Origin: Haloarcula salina
GTDB taxonomy: Archaea > Halobacteriota > Halobacteria > Halobacteriales > Haloarculaceae
Reading direction: 5' to 3'
DNA: 64,000 nt
NCBI RefSeq assembly: GCF_010119195.1
Contig: NZ_WRXL01000001.1
Span: 124,001-188,000 of the forward strand
Under the pieces are notes generated by a model. The model saw only the letters and a list, made by a program, of their open reading frames with translations. It was not told where the DNA came from and searched no databases. A program made the position numbers and the translations under genes. Of this stretch, positions 33,019 through 41,068 are shown piece after piece. The first letter of the stretch is position 1; each line of letters starts with the position of its first letter.

Positions 33019-33252
33019 ATGCACACTGTCGAAATCGAGTACTGCGTTCCGTGTGGCTTCCGAGACAGAGCGCTGGACGTACAGCGGGCGATCCTGGGCG
33101 GACTGGAGGGGCAACTGGACCGCATCGCCCTCGTGACGGGCGACCACGGCGTGTTCCGCGTCAGCGTCGACGGCGAACCGGTGTTCGACAAGGACGACGA
33201 CGAGTTCGACGTCGACGAAATCGTCAGAGCGGTTCGAACGAGACTCCGATAG
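33019..33252 (+). CDS. SelW/Rdx family protein (thioredoxin-like selenoprotein W homologue)
   Basis: A 77-residue protein of the Rdx family: HTVEIEYCVPCGF, with a CxxC redox motif at Cys9 and Cys12, then EGQLDRIALVTGDHGVFRVSVDGEPVFDKDD, the conserved second half (VxGDxGxFxVxVDGexVF). Homologues are cysteine forms of selenoprotein W, with a thioredoxin-like fold. The gene lies 38 bases after the membrane protein gene, in the same direction, and is probably cotranscribed. The start is ATG 33019, inside a longer uninformative frame. Confidence 0.85.
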   Translation: MHTVEIEYCVPCGFRDRALDVQRAILGGLEGQLDRIALVTGDHGVFRVSVDGEPVFDKDDDEFDVDEIVRAVRTRLR

Positions 33253-33354
33253 CGGTCGCTGGTCCGCTCCTCTCAACGTGGCCGGCGTCTCCTCGTGAGT
33301 GGTCCAAACGTCTATATTTATCACCCAGAGTCCGACAGGAGATTCACGACAAAC

Positions 33355-33363
33355 TATTTATCC
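33355..33363 (+). promoter_or_regulatory. TATA-like promoter of the 35-aa zinc protein
   Basis: TATTTATCC is centred about 29 bases before ATG 33387, as for a leaderless transcript. A further TATATTTATC lies 42 bases upstream at 33313-33322, so the region may have two start points. Confidence 0.45.
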
Positions 33364-33386
33364 TTCTGGTGTGACACTCATGTCAA

Positions 33387-33494
33387 ATGGCTACGAAGAC
33401 TGAGTTCTGTGACAACTGCGAGGACACCCAACCGGTAATGGAAGACAAGCCGTGGCTTCCAGTGGTCTGTCTGGAGTGCGGCCGGAACGTGTAG
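33387..33494 (+). CDS. Zinc-ribbon mini-protein, 35 residues
   Basis: A 35-residue protein beginning MATKTEFCDNCEDT, with two CxxC pairs (Cys8, Cys11 and Cys28, Cys31) separated by 16 residues: a classical single zinc finger. The sequence PWLPVVCLECGRNV closes it. This is the size and form of the zinc-finger micro-proteins known from haloarchaea, several of which affect cell adhesion or growth. No ORF finder limit is met, but the TATA-like box 29 bases upstream and the conserved shape support it. It is a single gene between the SelW-like gene and the ABC transporter. Confidence 0.65.
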   Translation: MATKTEFCDNCEDTQPVMEDKPWLPVVCLECGRNV

Positions 33495-33599
33495 CCGCTG
33501 GCGCAAGACTTCGTGGCAGAACGGTAACCAGACACCGAGACCGACCGACGACGCGACGAGAACGGAACTGCTTTCGGCGCGCCGGCCGGACCTGCGCGC

Positions 33600-34538
33600 A
33601 TGGACGAGGTACTGGTCGCGTCGGACGTACGGCGGGCGTACGGCGACACCGTCGCGCTCGACGGCGTCTCGCTTTCGGTCACTGCGGGGGAGGTGCTGGC
33701 GCTCGTCGGTCCCAACGGCGCGGGGAAGACGACGCTCGTACGTGCGCTGACGGGCACGACGGACGCGTCGGGCACGGTCGAACTGTTCGGCGTGCCGCCC
33801 GAAGCGGTCGACCGCGACAGAATCGGCCTGCTCCCGCAGTCGTTCGATCCCCACGAGCGACTGACCGCACGGGAACTCGTCAGTTACTACGCCGGCCTGT
33901 ACGACGACACGCGCGACGTGGACAGAGTTCTGGACGACGTGGGACTCTCCGACACCGCGGCGACGACCTACGAGAACCTCTCCGGCGGGCAGCAGCGCCG
34001 GACCTGCGTCGCGACGGCGCTCGTCAACGACCCCGACCTGCTCGTGCTCGACGAGCCGACGACCGGCATCGACCCGGCCGGCCGGCGCGACCTCTGGGCG
34101 CTGCTCGAAGGCCTGGCCGACCGAGGCGTGACCATTCTCGTCACCACGCACTACATGGAAGAGGCACAACAGCTCGCGGACCGCGTCGGCCTGCTCGCCG
34201 ACGGCCGGCTGGCGGCGCTCGACTCGCCGGAGCGCCTGATCGGCGAGCACGGCGGCGACAGCCGGCTGCTGGTCGACGGGACCTTCGACGACTCGGCCGT
34301 CTCGGCCATCGACTACCCGGCCGAGATGCGGGTCCTGGACGAGCGACTCGTCGTCTACGGCATCCGCCCGGAATCCATCGGGAGCGTCGTCGAAGCACTC
34401 GAACTCGCGGGGCTGGACTACGACAGCCTCACGTGGAAGGAACCGGACCTGGAGGACGTGTACCTCGAACTCACGGGCACCGCTGTCGGCCGCCCCGGCG
34501 GCGAGCGCGCCGCGGCGACGGCAGGTGATTCGCAGTGA
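33600..34538 (+). CDS. ABC exporter ATP-binding protein
   Basis: A 312-residue ATPase of the ABC-2 class: Walker A GPNGAGKTT at 37-45, signature NLSGGQQRR near 126-134, Walker B LLVLDEPTTGID near 144-155 and the H-loop TTHYMEEAQQLADR. The C-terminal 90 residues (from LLVDGTFDD) follow the pattern of drug or copper-type exporters and end in an Arg/Ala-rich tail. It overlaps the permease start by four bases and forms an ABC-2 exporter with it. Being beside cox genes, it may help transport haem or copper, but that is only a guess. Confidence 0.88.
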   Translation: MDEVLVASDVRRAYGDTVALDGVSLSVTAGEVLALVGPNGAGKTTLVRALTGTTDASGTVELFGVPPEAVDRDRIGLLPQSFDPHERLTARELVSYYAGLYDDTRDVDRVLDDVGLSDTAATTYENLSGGQQRRTCVATALVNDPDLLVLDEPTTGIDPAGRRDLWALLEGLADRGVTILVTTHYMEEAQQLADRVGLLADGRLAALDSPERLIGEHGGDSRLLVDGTFDDSAVSAIDYPAEMRVLDERLVVYGIRPESIGSVVEALELAGLDYDSLTWKEPDLEDVYLELTGTAVGRPGGERAAATAGDSQ

Positions 34539-35275
34539 GCCGGCTCGGTCGCCTCAGAGCCGAGACCCGCGCGGCGTCGCTGTCGTTCCTGCGGCGGCGG
34601 ACCGCGGTCTTCTTCACGTTCTTCTTCCCGGTCATCATCGTCGTCATCTTCGGCGTGCTGGTCCAGACCCAGCCCGGCGGTGGCGGCCTGTTCACGGAGG
34701 AACCGGCCTTCTACGCGCCGGGCTACCTCGCCGTGGTCGTCCTGTTCACGCCGCTGTCGCGGGTGGGCAGCGAGGTGGCGCGCCACCGCGACGGGAACCG
34801 CTTCGAGAAGCTGGCGACGACGCCGCTGTCGCGGACGGAGTGGCTGCTGGCTCAGACCGTGGTCAACGTCGTCATCATCGGCATCGCCGGCTTGCTCATC
34901 CTCGGGCTGATGGTGTGGCTGACCGGGGCGGTGATCCGGCCCTCGGTCCTCCTGGTCCCGTTCGTCGTCCTCGGCGTGGCGCTGTTCTGTGCCGTCGGGG
35001 CGATGCTCGGCAGCCTCGCGGACTCCCAGGACGGCGTCATCGCGGCGAGCAACGGACTCGCCCTGCCGCTGCTCTTTCTCTCCGAGACGTTCGTCCCCCA
35101 GTCGCTCCTCCCGGCGTGGCTCCCGACGTGGCTGTCGCCGCTGACGTACTTCTCGCGGGGCGTTCGGGCGGCGACGACGGGCGCTGGCGACGCCGTCACG
35201 CCGCTCGTGATTCTCACGGCCTGTGCAGTCGTCGGATTCGCCGTCGGGGCCCGGCTCCTGCCGCGAACGGACTGA
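34535..35275 (+). CDS. ABC-2 type transporter permease
   Basis: A 246-residue permease with six hydrophobic helices. The first is FFTFFFPVIIVVIFGVLV near 28-45, followed by a large loop (HRDGNRFEKLATTPLSRTEWLLAQ, near 90-113, the coupling segment), and the last helices contain FVPQSLLPAWLPTWLSPLTYFSRGVRA, a recognisable ABC-2 pattern. The start overlaps the ATPase stop (ATGA). Together the pair is a complete half-transporter exporter. Substrate unknown. The DUF420 gene converges on it. Confidence 0.87.
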   Translation: MSRLGRLRAETRAASLSFLRRRTAVFFTFFFPVIIVVIFGVLVQTQPGGGGLFTEEPAFYAPGYLAVVVLFTPLSRVGSEVARHRDGNRFEKLATTPLSRTEWLLAQTVVNVVIIGIAGLLILGLMVWLTGAVIRPSVLLVPFVVLGVALFCAVGAMLGSLADSQDGVIAASNGLALPLLFLSETFVPQSLLPAWLPTWLSPLTYFSRGVRAATTGAGDAVTPLVILTACAVVGFAVGARLLPRTD

Positions 35276-35298
35276 GGGCGACGGAGTCCGGGTCCCGT

Positions 35299-35880
35299 TC
35301 AGCGCGGGACCCAGCCGTAGACGTGGTTCAGCATGACGTAGGTGACGAGACCGAGAAAGAGGCTCAGGCTCCAGGCGGCGACGGCGATCCGGCCGACGCG
35401 GGCGTGGATCGTCTCCCTGAGTTCCGCGGGCGAGTGCGTCAGCCCGAGGACGACCGCGTGGACGACGACGGGCACCGACACCGCGGAGAGGAGGATGTGG
35501 ACCGCGAGCATGATAATGTACGCGCCCCAGACGATCCCCTCGGCGACGATTTCCTTCTCGAAGCCGCCCCCGACCTTGAGGATGTACAGGGCCAGAAACG
35601 CCATGATGAGACCGAAGGCGGTCAGCATCGCGGCTCGGTGCTTTTGGACTTCGCCGTTCCTGATGTAGTAGACGCCGACGAGAATCGTGACGAGCGCGAC
35701 GCTGTTGACGGCGGCGATGGCGTCACCGAGGAGGATGACGGTCTCTCGCGAGAGATCTGGGAGGGGTAACACGCCGCCGAACGCGCCGAAGACGAGCGCG
35801 TAACCGACGACCGAGACGGCGGCGGTGACGAGGCGCGGTCGAGCGCGGGCGCGCGACTGGAGCGAATCTGCGACGGCCAT
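35299..35880 (-). CDS. DUF420 membrane protein, cytochrome oxidase assembly type
   Basis: A 193-residue protein with five hydrophobic helices and conserved histidines in the membrane (KHRAAMLTAFGLI, with HR at about 80-81, then LAVHILLSAVSVPVVVHAVVLGLTHSPAE). These are the features of DUF420, which includes the CtaM-type assembly factors of haem-copper oxidases in Bacillus. Being on the minus strand 4.5 kb from coxB, it fits an oxidase role. A second possible alternative is a general haem-binding membrane protein. It faces the ABC permease gene, stop to stop, with 23 bases between. Confidence 0.85.
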   Translation of the reverse strand: MAVADSLQSRARARPRLVTAAVSVVGYALVFGAFGGVLPLPDLSRETVILLGDAIAAVNSVALVTILVGVYYIRNGEVQKHRAAMLTAFGLIMAFLALYILKVGGGFEKEIVAEGIVWGAYIIMLAVHILLSAVSVPVVVHAVVLGLTHSPAELRETIHARVGRIAVAAWSLSLFLGLVTYVMLNHVYGWVPR

Positions 35881-35969
35881 ACCCCGATTCGGGCCCGGAG
35901 CGGTAACTGTGTTCTGAAAACGGCACGGAGGTACGCGGCTCGAAATCGAGTGAGAACGGACCGCGAGCG

Positions 35970-37184
35970 TCAGGCGAAGGTGCGAGAGATGTCGTCGTCT
36001 TCCGACTCTTCCTGTTGTATCTTCTCCCAGGCGTTGCGGAAGTCGTCCATCGTGACCTCGGTCCGATCGTCGCGGATGGCGAACATCCCGGCCTCGGTGC
36101 AGACGGCCTTCACGTCCGCCCCGGAGGCGTCCTGGACCTCCTCGGCCAGCACCTCGAAGTCCACGTCGTCTGAGACGTTCATGTTCCGCGTGTGGATCTG
36201 GAAGATCTGCTTGCGGCCCTCGAAGTCGGGGTTCGGCACCTCGATGAGGCGGTCGAAGCGGCCGGGGCGGAGGATGGCGCGGTCGAGCATGTCGAAGCGG
36301 TTCGTCGCCGCGATGATGCGGATCTCGCCGCGGTCGTCGAAGCCGTCCATCTCCGAGAGCAACTGCATCATCGTCCGCTGGACCTCGGCGTCGCCGGAGG
36401 TCTTCGACTCCGTCCGCTTGGCCGCGATAGCGTCGATCTCGTTGATGAAGACGACGGCGGGCTCCTCCTGCCGGGCGAGTTCGAACAGGTCGCGGACGAG
36501 CTTCGCGCCCTCGCCGATGAACTTGTGGACCAGTTCGGAGCCGGCCATCTTGATGAACGTCGCGTCGGTCTCGTTGGCGACGGCCTTCGCCAGCATCGTC
36601 TTGCCCGTCCCGGGCGGGCCGTGCAGCAGCACCCCGCTCGGCGGGTCGATGCCCACGTCCTCGAACATCTCGGGGCTCTTGAGGGGCATCTCGACGGTCT
36701 CGCGGACCTCGTCCATCTGCGCTTCGATGCCGCCGATGTCGGCGAAGGTCACGTCCGGCGACTGGTCGACCTGCATCACGCGGGCGCGGACGTCGGTCTC
36801 GTCGTCCAGTTGCTTGACGATGGAGAGAGAGTTGTTGACGGCGACGCGGTCGTCGGGTTCGAGGTCCTCGCGCATCTCGTCGGTGACCTCGGTCAGCGCC
36901 TCCTGGTTGTTGCCGTGCTGCTTGATGATGACGCCGTCTTCGGACAGTTCCTGCACCGTTGCGACGAACAGCGGCGACTGCTTGAGCTTCTTGTTCTCGT
37001 GGGTGAGTCGTTCGAGCTTCTGCTGGTACTTGTTGTTCTCCGCGTTGGCGTCCAGCAGTTTGTCGCGCATCTCCTCGTTCTGGGCTTCGAGCACCTCGAG
37101 CCGTTCCTGCAGCGCCTCGATTTTCTGTTGCTGAGAGGCGTCGTCGTCGTACGGCAGGTCGACCTCGTCGACGGTGTCGGTCAT
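35970..37184 (-). CDS. pan: Proteasome-activating nucleotidase (PAN)
   Basis: A 404-residue AAA ATPase. An N-terminal coiled coil (about 18-68, ERLEVLEAQNEEMRDKL) and an OB domain (about 70-140) precede the ATPase. Walker A is GPPGTGKT (189-196), the pore loop is KFIGEG (221-226), the second Walker segment reads FINEIDA (246-252), and the second region of homology is near 295-312. The last residues, RTFA, correspond to the HbYX-type tail that opens the 20S gate. Most related proteins have Asp at position 248; here it is Asn. The start at 37184 follows a TATA-like CATAACG. It unfolds substrates for the proteasome. Confidence 0.93.
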   Translation of the reverse strand: MTDTVDEVDLPYDDDASQQQKIEALQERLEVLEAQNEEMRDKLLDANAENNKYQQKLERLTHENKKLKQSPLFVATVQELSEDGVIIKQHGNNQEALTEVTDEMREDLEPDDRVAVNNSLSIVKQLDDETDVRARVMQVDQSPDVTFADIGGIEAQMDEVRETVEMPLKSPEMFEDVGIDPPSGVLLHGPPGTGKTMLAKAVANETDATFIKMAGSELVHKFIGEGAKLVRDLFELARQEEPAVVFINEIDAIAAKRTESKTSGDAEVQRTMMQLLSEMDGFDDRGEIRIIAATNRFDMLDRAILRPGRFDRLIEVPNPDFEGRKQIFQIHTRNMNVSDDVDFEVLAEEVQDASGADVKAVCTEAGMFAIRDDRTEVTMDDFRNAWEKIQQEESEDDDISRTFA

Positions 37185-37205
37185 TACGAAACGTGTAGTA
37201 GGTGT

Positions 37206-37215
37206 ATCGTTATGA
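37206..37215 (-). promoter_or_regulatory. TATA-like promoter of pan
   Basis: CATAACGATA on the minus strand is centred about 27 bases before the pan ATG. Confidence 0.35.
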
Positions 37216-37338
37216 GGCTTCGGGTAGCGCCAGATACCGATATCGCCCGCCGTGGGCCCCGAGGTCGCCGATACGTCGGGCGAGCCCCGGCGGTTCCGAA
37301 TCGGCATCCTTCTTGAGATGGGCCGGAAACGGCCACCC

Positions 37339-38082
37339 ATGGCAGACGAACCCGAAGACGTGCTGATCGTCGGCGGCGGCGTCGCCGGACTCTCGGCGGC
37401 GATCTTCACCGCCCGCGCTGACATGTCGACGCGAATCATCTCGACCGGGGAATCGATACTGAATCGCAACGCGCACCTCGAGAACTTCCCCGGATTCCCA
37501 GCGGGGATCAATCCGCGACTTCTGCTCGAACTCATGCGCGCGCAGGCCCGACGAGCCGGCGTGTGGTTCATCGACGGGAGGGCGGAGTCCGTCGAACGGA
37601 CGGGCGACGGCTTCGACGTGACCTGCGACGACGGGGAGACCTACGACGCGACGTACCTCGTCGCGTCGTCCTGGTCCGACCCCTCCTATCTCGACGGGCT
37701 GGACCTCCCGCTGATCGACCGGGGCTCGAAACAGTTCATCGGGACCGACGACCGCGGCCGGACGGAGGTCCCGGGCCTGTACGCGGCGGGTCGGCTGGCC
37801 GAGCAGCACCACCAGGCAATCGTCGCCGCGGGCCACGGCGCGCAGGTCGGGCTGACGCTCGTCGAGGACTCCGACGTGGACTTCTACCACGACTGGACCG
37901 CGCCGGAGGGGTACTTCACCGAGCGCGGGCGGGAGGTCCCGCCGGGCTGCGAGGAGATCGACGAGGACGAGCGAACGCGCCGCGAGGAGGAGTCCCTAGA
38001 GGTCATGCGGCGCTACTTCGAACAGCCGATGCCGGGCGAGCCGACGATGCACCCGAGCGTCGCGGACGACGACTCAGACTGA
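37339..38082 (+). CDS. Small TrxB-like FAD flavoprotein lacking the NADPH/CxxC domain
   Basis: A 247-residue FAD-dependent protein. DVLIVGGGVAGLSAAIF near 7-23 is the FAD-binding motif, ENFPGFPAGINPRLLLELM near 48-66 is close to thioredoxin reductase, and GLYAAGRLAEQHHQAIVAAGHGAQVGL near 148-174 is the second FAD site (AAGD-like). The 120-residue domain that in thioredoxin reductase binds NADPH and holds the CxxC is absent, with a direct jump near residue 115. A unique charged tail of about 70 residues ends the protein. It could take electrons from ferredoxin or serve another partner. Divergent from pan, so coregulation is possible. Start ATG 37339; an ATG 7 codons upstream is an option. Confidence 0.8.
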   Translation: MADEPEDVLIVGGGVAGLSAAIFTARADMSTRIISTGESILNRNAHLENFPGFPAGINPRLLLELMRAQARRAGVWFIDGRAESVERTGDGFDVTCDDGETYDATYLVASSWSDPSYLDGLDLPLIDRGSKQFIGTDDRGRTEVPGLYAAGRLAEQHHQAIVAAGHGAQVGLTLVEDSDVDFYHDWTAPEGYFTERGREVPPGCEEIDEDERTRREEESLEVMRRYFEQPMPGEPTMHPSVADDDSD

Positions 38083-39138
38083 GCGCGCCTCGATCTCGCG
38101 GGCCACGGCCCGCAGCCGCTCGATTCGCTCGTCCGTCGGCGGATGCGAGCGCGTCTCCGTGACGACGCTCGAGGTCCCGTCCGACGCGGCCCCGAATCCG
38201 TGAGGGAGGAAGCACAGTCCCTGCACGCTCGCGTACGCGCGACGCTTGTCGGCCGTCGGTCGGTCGTCTCCCGATCCGTCGAGGGCTTCCAGGGCCCTGA
38301 CCAGCGCGGCCGGGTCGCCGGTCAGTCGCGCCGCGCTCCGGTCGGCGGCGAACTCCCGAGCGCGAGAGAGCGACCGACCGAGGACCACGACGGGGGCGGT
38401 GAGCGCCCCGAGCGCGACGCCGCCGACGAGGGCGGTGCAGGCGAACAGGAACAGGAAGCCCAGCGTGAACGAGAGGCTCCCGAGCGGGGCGTCGAGCAGT
38501 CGCGCGCTGCCAGCGTACGCCGCGACAAGCGCCACCGCACCGACCGCGTAGCGGCCGCCGCCGGGGAGATGGTCGGCGAGCGGGTCGTACCCGCCGTCGG
38601 TCAGCGACGGGAGGAAGCTCGCGAGCGTCATCACGGTCGCGTCGCGGTTCGCGACGTGCGCGAGTTCGTGGGCCAGCACGGCGTCGAGTTCGTCGCCGTC
38701 GAGCGCCGAGAGCAGGCCCTCGCTGACGACGACGGTCGCGCCGCCGAGCGTGCCGAGCGCGAAGCTGTTCGGGACGGCGCTGTCGGCGACGGCGAGCCGC
38801 GGCGGCTCCACGTCGGCGAGCTGTGCGAGCCGCCGGACGCGCTCGTGGAGATCAGGGTACGCCTCGGGACCGACCTCGCGGGCGTCGACCTCGGCCATCG
38901 TCTGGGCCCGCGTGTACCGCAGTTGCGCCCAGACGAAGGCGACCAGCGCCGGCAGGAGGACCGCGAGCCACCAGGCGATCCGCGTCGACGCGTCCCCGAA
39001 GGGTAACTGGGCGGCGACGGCGTCGCGAACCGGGACGAGCCACGGCGTCAGGAGGAACGCCGCCGTGGCGACCACGGCGAGGTCGACGGCGAGGAGGAGG
39101 ACGAGTGTACGGAGGATGCGGCGAGTGAGCGTCCGCAT
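38074..39138 (-). CDS. M48 family zinc metalloprotease (HtpX), membrane-bound
   Basis: A 354-residue protease with membrane helices near 11-31 and 57-73, and two more around 190-240. The zinc motif is HELAH at 157-161 followed by NRDA, and AREFAADRSAARL near 267-279 has the third ligand. ELGTLGG-like SFALGTLGGATVVVSEGLL near 125-143 is the HtpX signature for substrate-facing loops. Compared with the shorter M48 protein at 1037, this one has the usual HtpX layout. It controls membrane protein quality. The last nine bases overlap those of the converging flavoprotein gene. ATG 39138 fits the first helix. Confidence 0.88.
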   Translation of the reverse strand: MRTLTRRILRTLVLLLAVDLAVVATAAFLLTPWLVPVRDAVAAQLPFGDASTRIAWWLAVLLPALVAFVWAQLRYTRAQTMAEVDAREVGPEAYPDLHERVRRLAQLADVEPPRLAVADSAVPNSFALGTLGGATVVVSEGLLSALDGDELDAVLAHELAHVANRDATVMTLASFLPSLTDGGYDPLADHLPGGGRYAVGAVALVAAYAGSARLLDAPLGSLSFTLGFLFLFACTALVGGVALGALTAPVVVLGRSLSRAREFAADRSAARLTGDPAALVRALEALDGSGDDRPTADKRRAYASVQGLCFLPHGFGAASDGTSSVVTETRSHPPTDERIERLRAVAREIEARSV

Positions 39139-39219
39139 AGGGCGTGTCCAGCTATCCGTACAGCGAACGAAAGGTCTTCTGGTGGGGCGAGTCTCGCGGT
39201 CGGATCCCACGGGGGAGGA

Positions 39220-39228
39220 AAGTATTTA
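39220..39228 (+). promoter_or_regulatory. TATA-like promoter of the DUF4129-DUF58 operon
   Basis: AAGTATTTA is centred about 30 bases before GTG 39255. It makes the ATG at 39144, which lies before the box, unlikely. Confidence 0.45.
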
Positions 39229-39254
39229 CTCTGCTGGGCGGAAACCGTGAGACA

Positions 39255-40349
39255 GTGTCAGCGAGCCCCGCTCGCGCCGCCCTCGCCCTCCTCTGTGCCG
39301 TCGCGGTCCTGTTCGGCACCGCGCTGTTCCCCGGCGCGCTCGGCGTCGGACTGGACGCCGGTAGTCCGCTCGACGGACGGAGCGGCGGCCCGGTCGGCCC
39401 CGACGGAGCGCCTGCCGACGGCCAGCACCGCCAACCCGGATCGACCCCGGTCGACGCGTCGACGGCGGCCCCGGCCGAGCAGACCGAGTCGACGACGGCG
39501 ACACCGGACCCGACCGACACCGAGACCACGGGTGCGGACCCCGACACCGGCGGTCGGGTCTCGCTCGTCGGAACCGTCGTCGGCCTGTTGCTGATGGTCG
39601 GGATCGGCATCGTCGCCGCCGGCGTGTATCGGTCGGCGAGATCGGGGCCTTCCGACGCCGGCGTGCTGGTCGGTCTCCTCCCGGCGACGGTCGCGCGGGC
39701 CGTCGAGACGGCGTTATCCGCGCTCTCCGGGGCATCCGCGGGCCGCGCGTTCTCGCGCATTCCGCAGTTGACGACCACCGCTTTGCTCGCCGGGTCGTCG
39801 GCCATGGCGCGTGTCGCTCACGGCGTGGAGGCCGTGGCGAGCGGCGTGCTTGACGGCCTGGCCGCCGGCGTCGTCCCCATCGCGAAGCTGTCCGGTCGGG
39901 GGCTCGTGCAGTTCCCGCAGGCGCTCGGCGCGCTGACGGTCGCGCCGTTCCGGGCCCTCGGCGGCCTCGGCGGTGGCGACGGCCTCCTGTCGTCGCTCCG
40001 TGACGGTGTCGAGCGACCGTCGCTGTTCGGCTCGGCGGCCGACGAGCGCGGCCCGTCGACCGAACCTGCCGGGACCACGGACGACGGCGGTCTCGACGTC
40101 GACTCCCTGTCGGTGCGGGACGCCTGGGCGGCGATGACCGAGCGCGTCCCGGTGTCGAACCCGTCGGCGACGACGCCCGGCGAGTACGCCCGCGCCGCCA
40201 TCGAACGCGGGCTGCCCGCGGAGCCGGTCCTGCGGCTGACGGATCTGTTCCGCGATGTCGAGTACGGCGGCCGCTCGGAGAACGAGGGCCGAACCGCGGC
40301 CGCCCGTGCCGCCGTCGAGCGCCTGCTTCGAGGGGGTGACGAGCGGTGA
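39255..40349 (+). CDS. DUF4129 domain membrane protein
   Basis: A 364-residue protein if it starts at GTG 39255. It has a hydrophobic signal anchor (ALALLCAVAVLFGTALFPG), a Thr/Pro/Ala-rich external segment, a second helix near 110-130 (VSLVGTVVGLLLMVGIG) and a long cytoplasmic half. The C-terminal domain, VRDAWAAMTERVPVS through TPGEYARAAIERG and ENEGRTAAARAAVERLL, is the DUF4129 pattern found in bacterial and archaeal operons with DUF58 and MoxR ATPases. It overlaps the next gene by four bases. Role: probably part of a membrane complex for maturation or stress; not established. Confidence 0.75.
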   Translation: MSASPARAALALLCAVAVLFGTALFPGALGVGLDAGSPLDGRSGGPVGPDGAPADGQHRQPGSTPVDASTAAPAEQTESTTATPDPTDTETTGADPDTGGRVSLVGTVVGLLLMVGIGIVAAGVYRSARSGPSDAGVLVGLLPATVARAVETALSALSGASAGRAFSRIPQLTTTALLAGSSAMARVAHGVEAVASGVLDGLAAGVVPIAKLSGRGLVQFPQALGALTVAPFRALGGLGGGDGLLSSLRDGVERPSLFGSAADERGPSTEPAGTTDDGGLDVDSLSVRDAWAAMTERVPVSNPSATTPGEYARAAIERGLPAEPVLRLTDLFRDVEYGGRSENEGRTAAARAAVERLLRGGDER

Positions 40350-41068
40350 CCGAGGGCGAGCGGAGCGACGAGACGCCCGACGGCGTCGGTCGAGCGACCG
40401 TCGACGCCAGCGTCGAGCGGCCCGAGCCGGGGCGGCGATTCCTCGCGCTCACGTTCGCGGGCCTCGCCTCGCTCGCCGCCGCGGTGCTGGTCGTCACCGT
40501 CCCGTCGCTGGTCCCGGCGTCGGAGTCCGTCGATCCGGCGGCGCTCCGCACGCTCGCCAGCGCCGGCGCGGTCGCGGTCGGACTGGTCGGGCTGTACACC
40601 ATCTGCTTCGAGCCCGTCCCCGACGGACGAGCCCAGCGCGAGGCTGACGACGAGTCCCACGACGACCTGCTCCGCGACATCGAGTCGACGGAGCGACCGA
40701 GCGGCGGCAGTGCCGACCTGGTCGGCGGCGACATCGACTACAAACTCGAACGGATCGGTGGTCGCGTCGACCCCGCCAGCGGGCTCGAAGCGAGCTACGC
40801 GGCCGACGTCAGGGGCGACCTCCGGGCGGCGGCCAGACGGGCGCTCGTCCGGCGGACCGAGCGGACACGCGACGAGGCGGTCGAGGCAGTCGAAACGGGA
40901 ACCTGGACGGACGACCGGCGGGCGGCCGCGCTCCTCGGAGGAGACGCCGCGCCGGACCCGCCGATCGCCGTGCAGGTGCGCGACTGGGCCAGCGGCGAGG
41001 GGTTCGACCGTCGGGTGGAAGCCGCGACGGCGGAGATCCACGCGCTGTCCGAGGAGGGCGATAGATGA
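40346..41068 (+). CDS. Haloarchaeal DUF7269-like membrane protein
   Basis: A 240-residue protein with two membrane helices (about 32-54 and 69-86) and a cytoplasmic C-terminal half of about 140 residues that is acidic and helical: DYKLERIGGRVDPASGLEASY, then RGDLRAAARRALVRRTERTRDEAVEAVETGTWTDD. It is known to me only as a member of a haloarchaeal family located between DUF4129 and DUF58 genes. It overlaps both neighbours by four bases (ATGA). It has no catalytic motif and may be a structural partner of the DUF58 protein. Confidence 0.72.
   Translation: MTEGERSDETPDGVGRATVDASVERPEPGRRFLALTFAGLASLAAAVLVVTVPSLVPASESVDPAALRTLASAGAVAVGLVGLYTICFEPVPDGRAQREADDESHDDLLRDIESTERPSGGSADLVGGDIDYKLERIGGRVDPASGLEASYAADVRGDLRAAARRALVRRTERTRDEAVEAVETGTWTDDRRAAALLGGDAAPDPPIAVQVRDWASGEGFDRRVEAATAEIHALSEEGDR

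Noticed and set aside
39226-40734. 502-residue minus-strand open frame opposite the DUF4129 gene
   Set aside because: Pro/Arg/Ser-rich composition without structure; the plus-strand gene has a recognisable domain.
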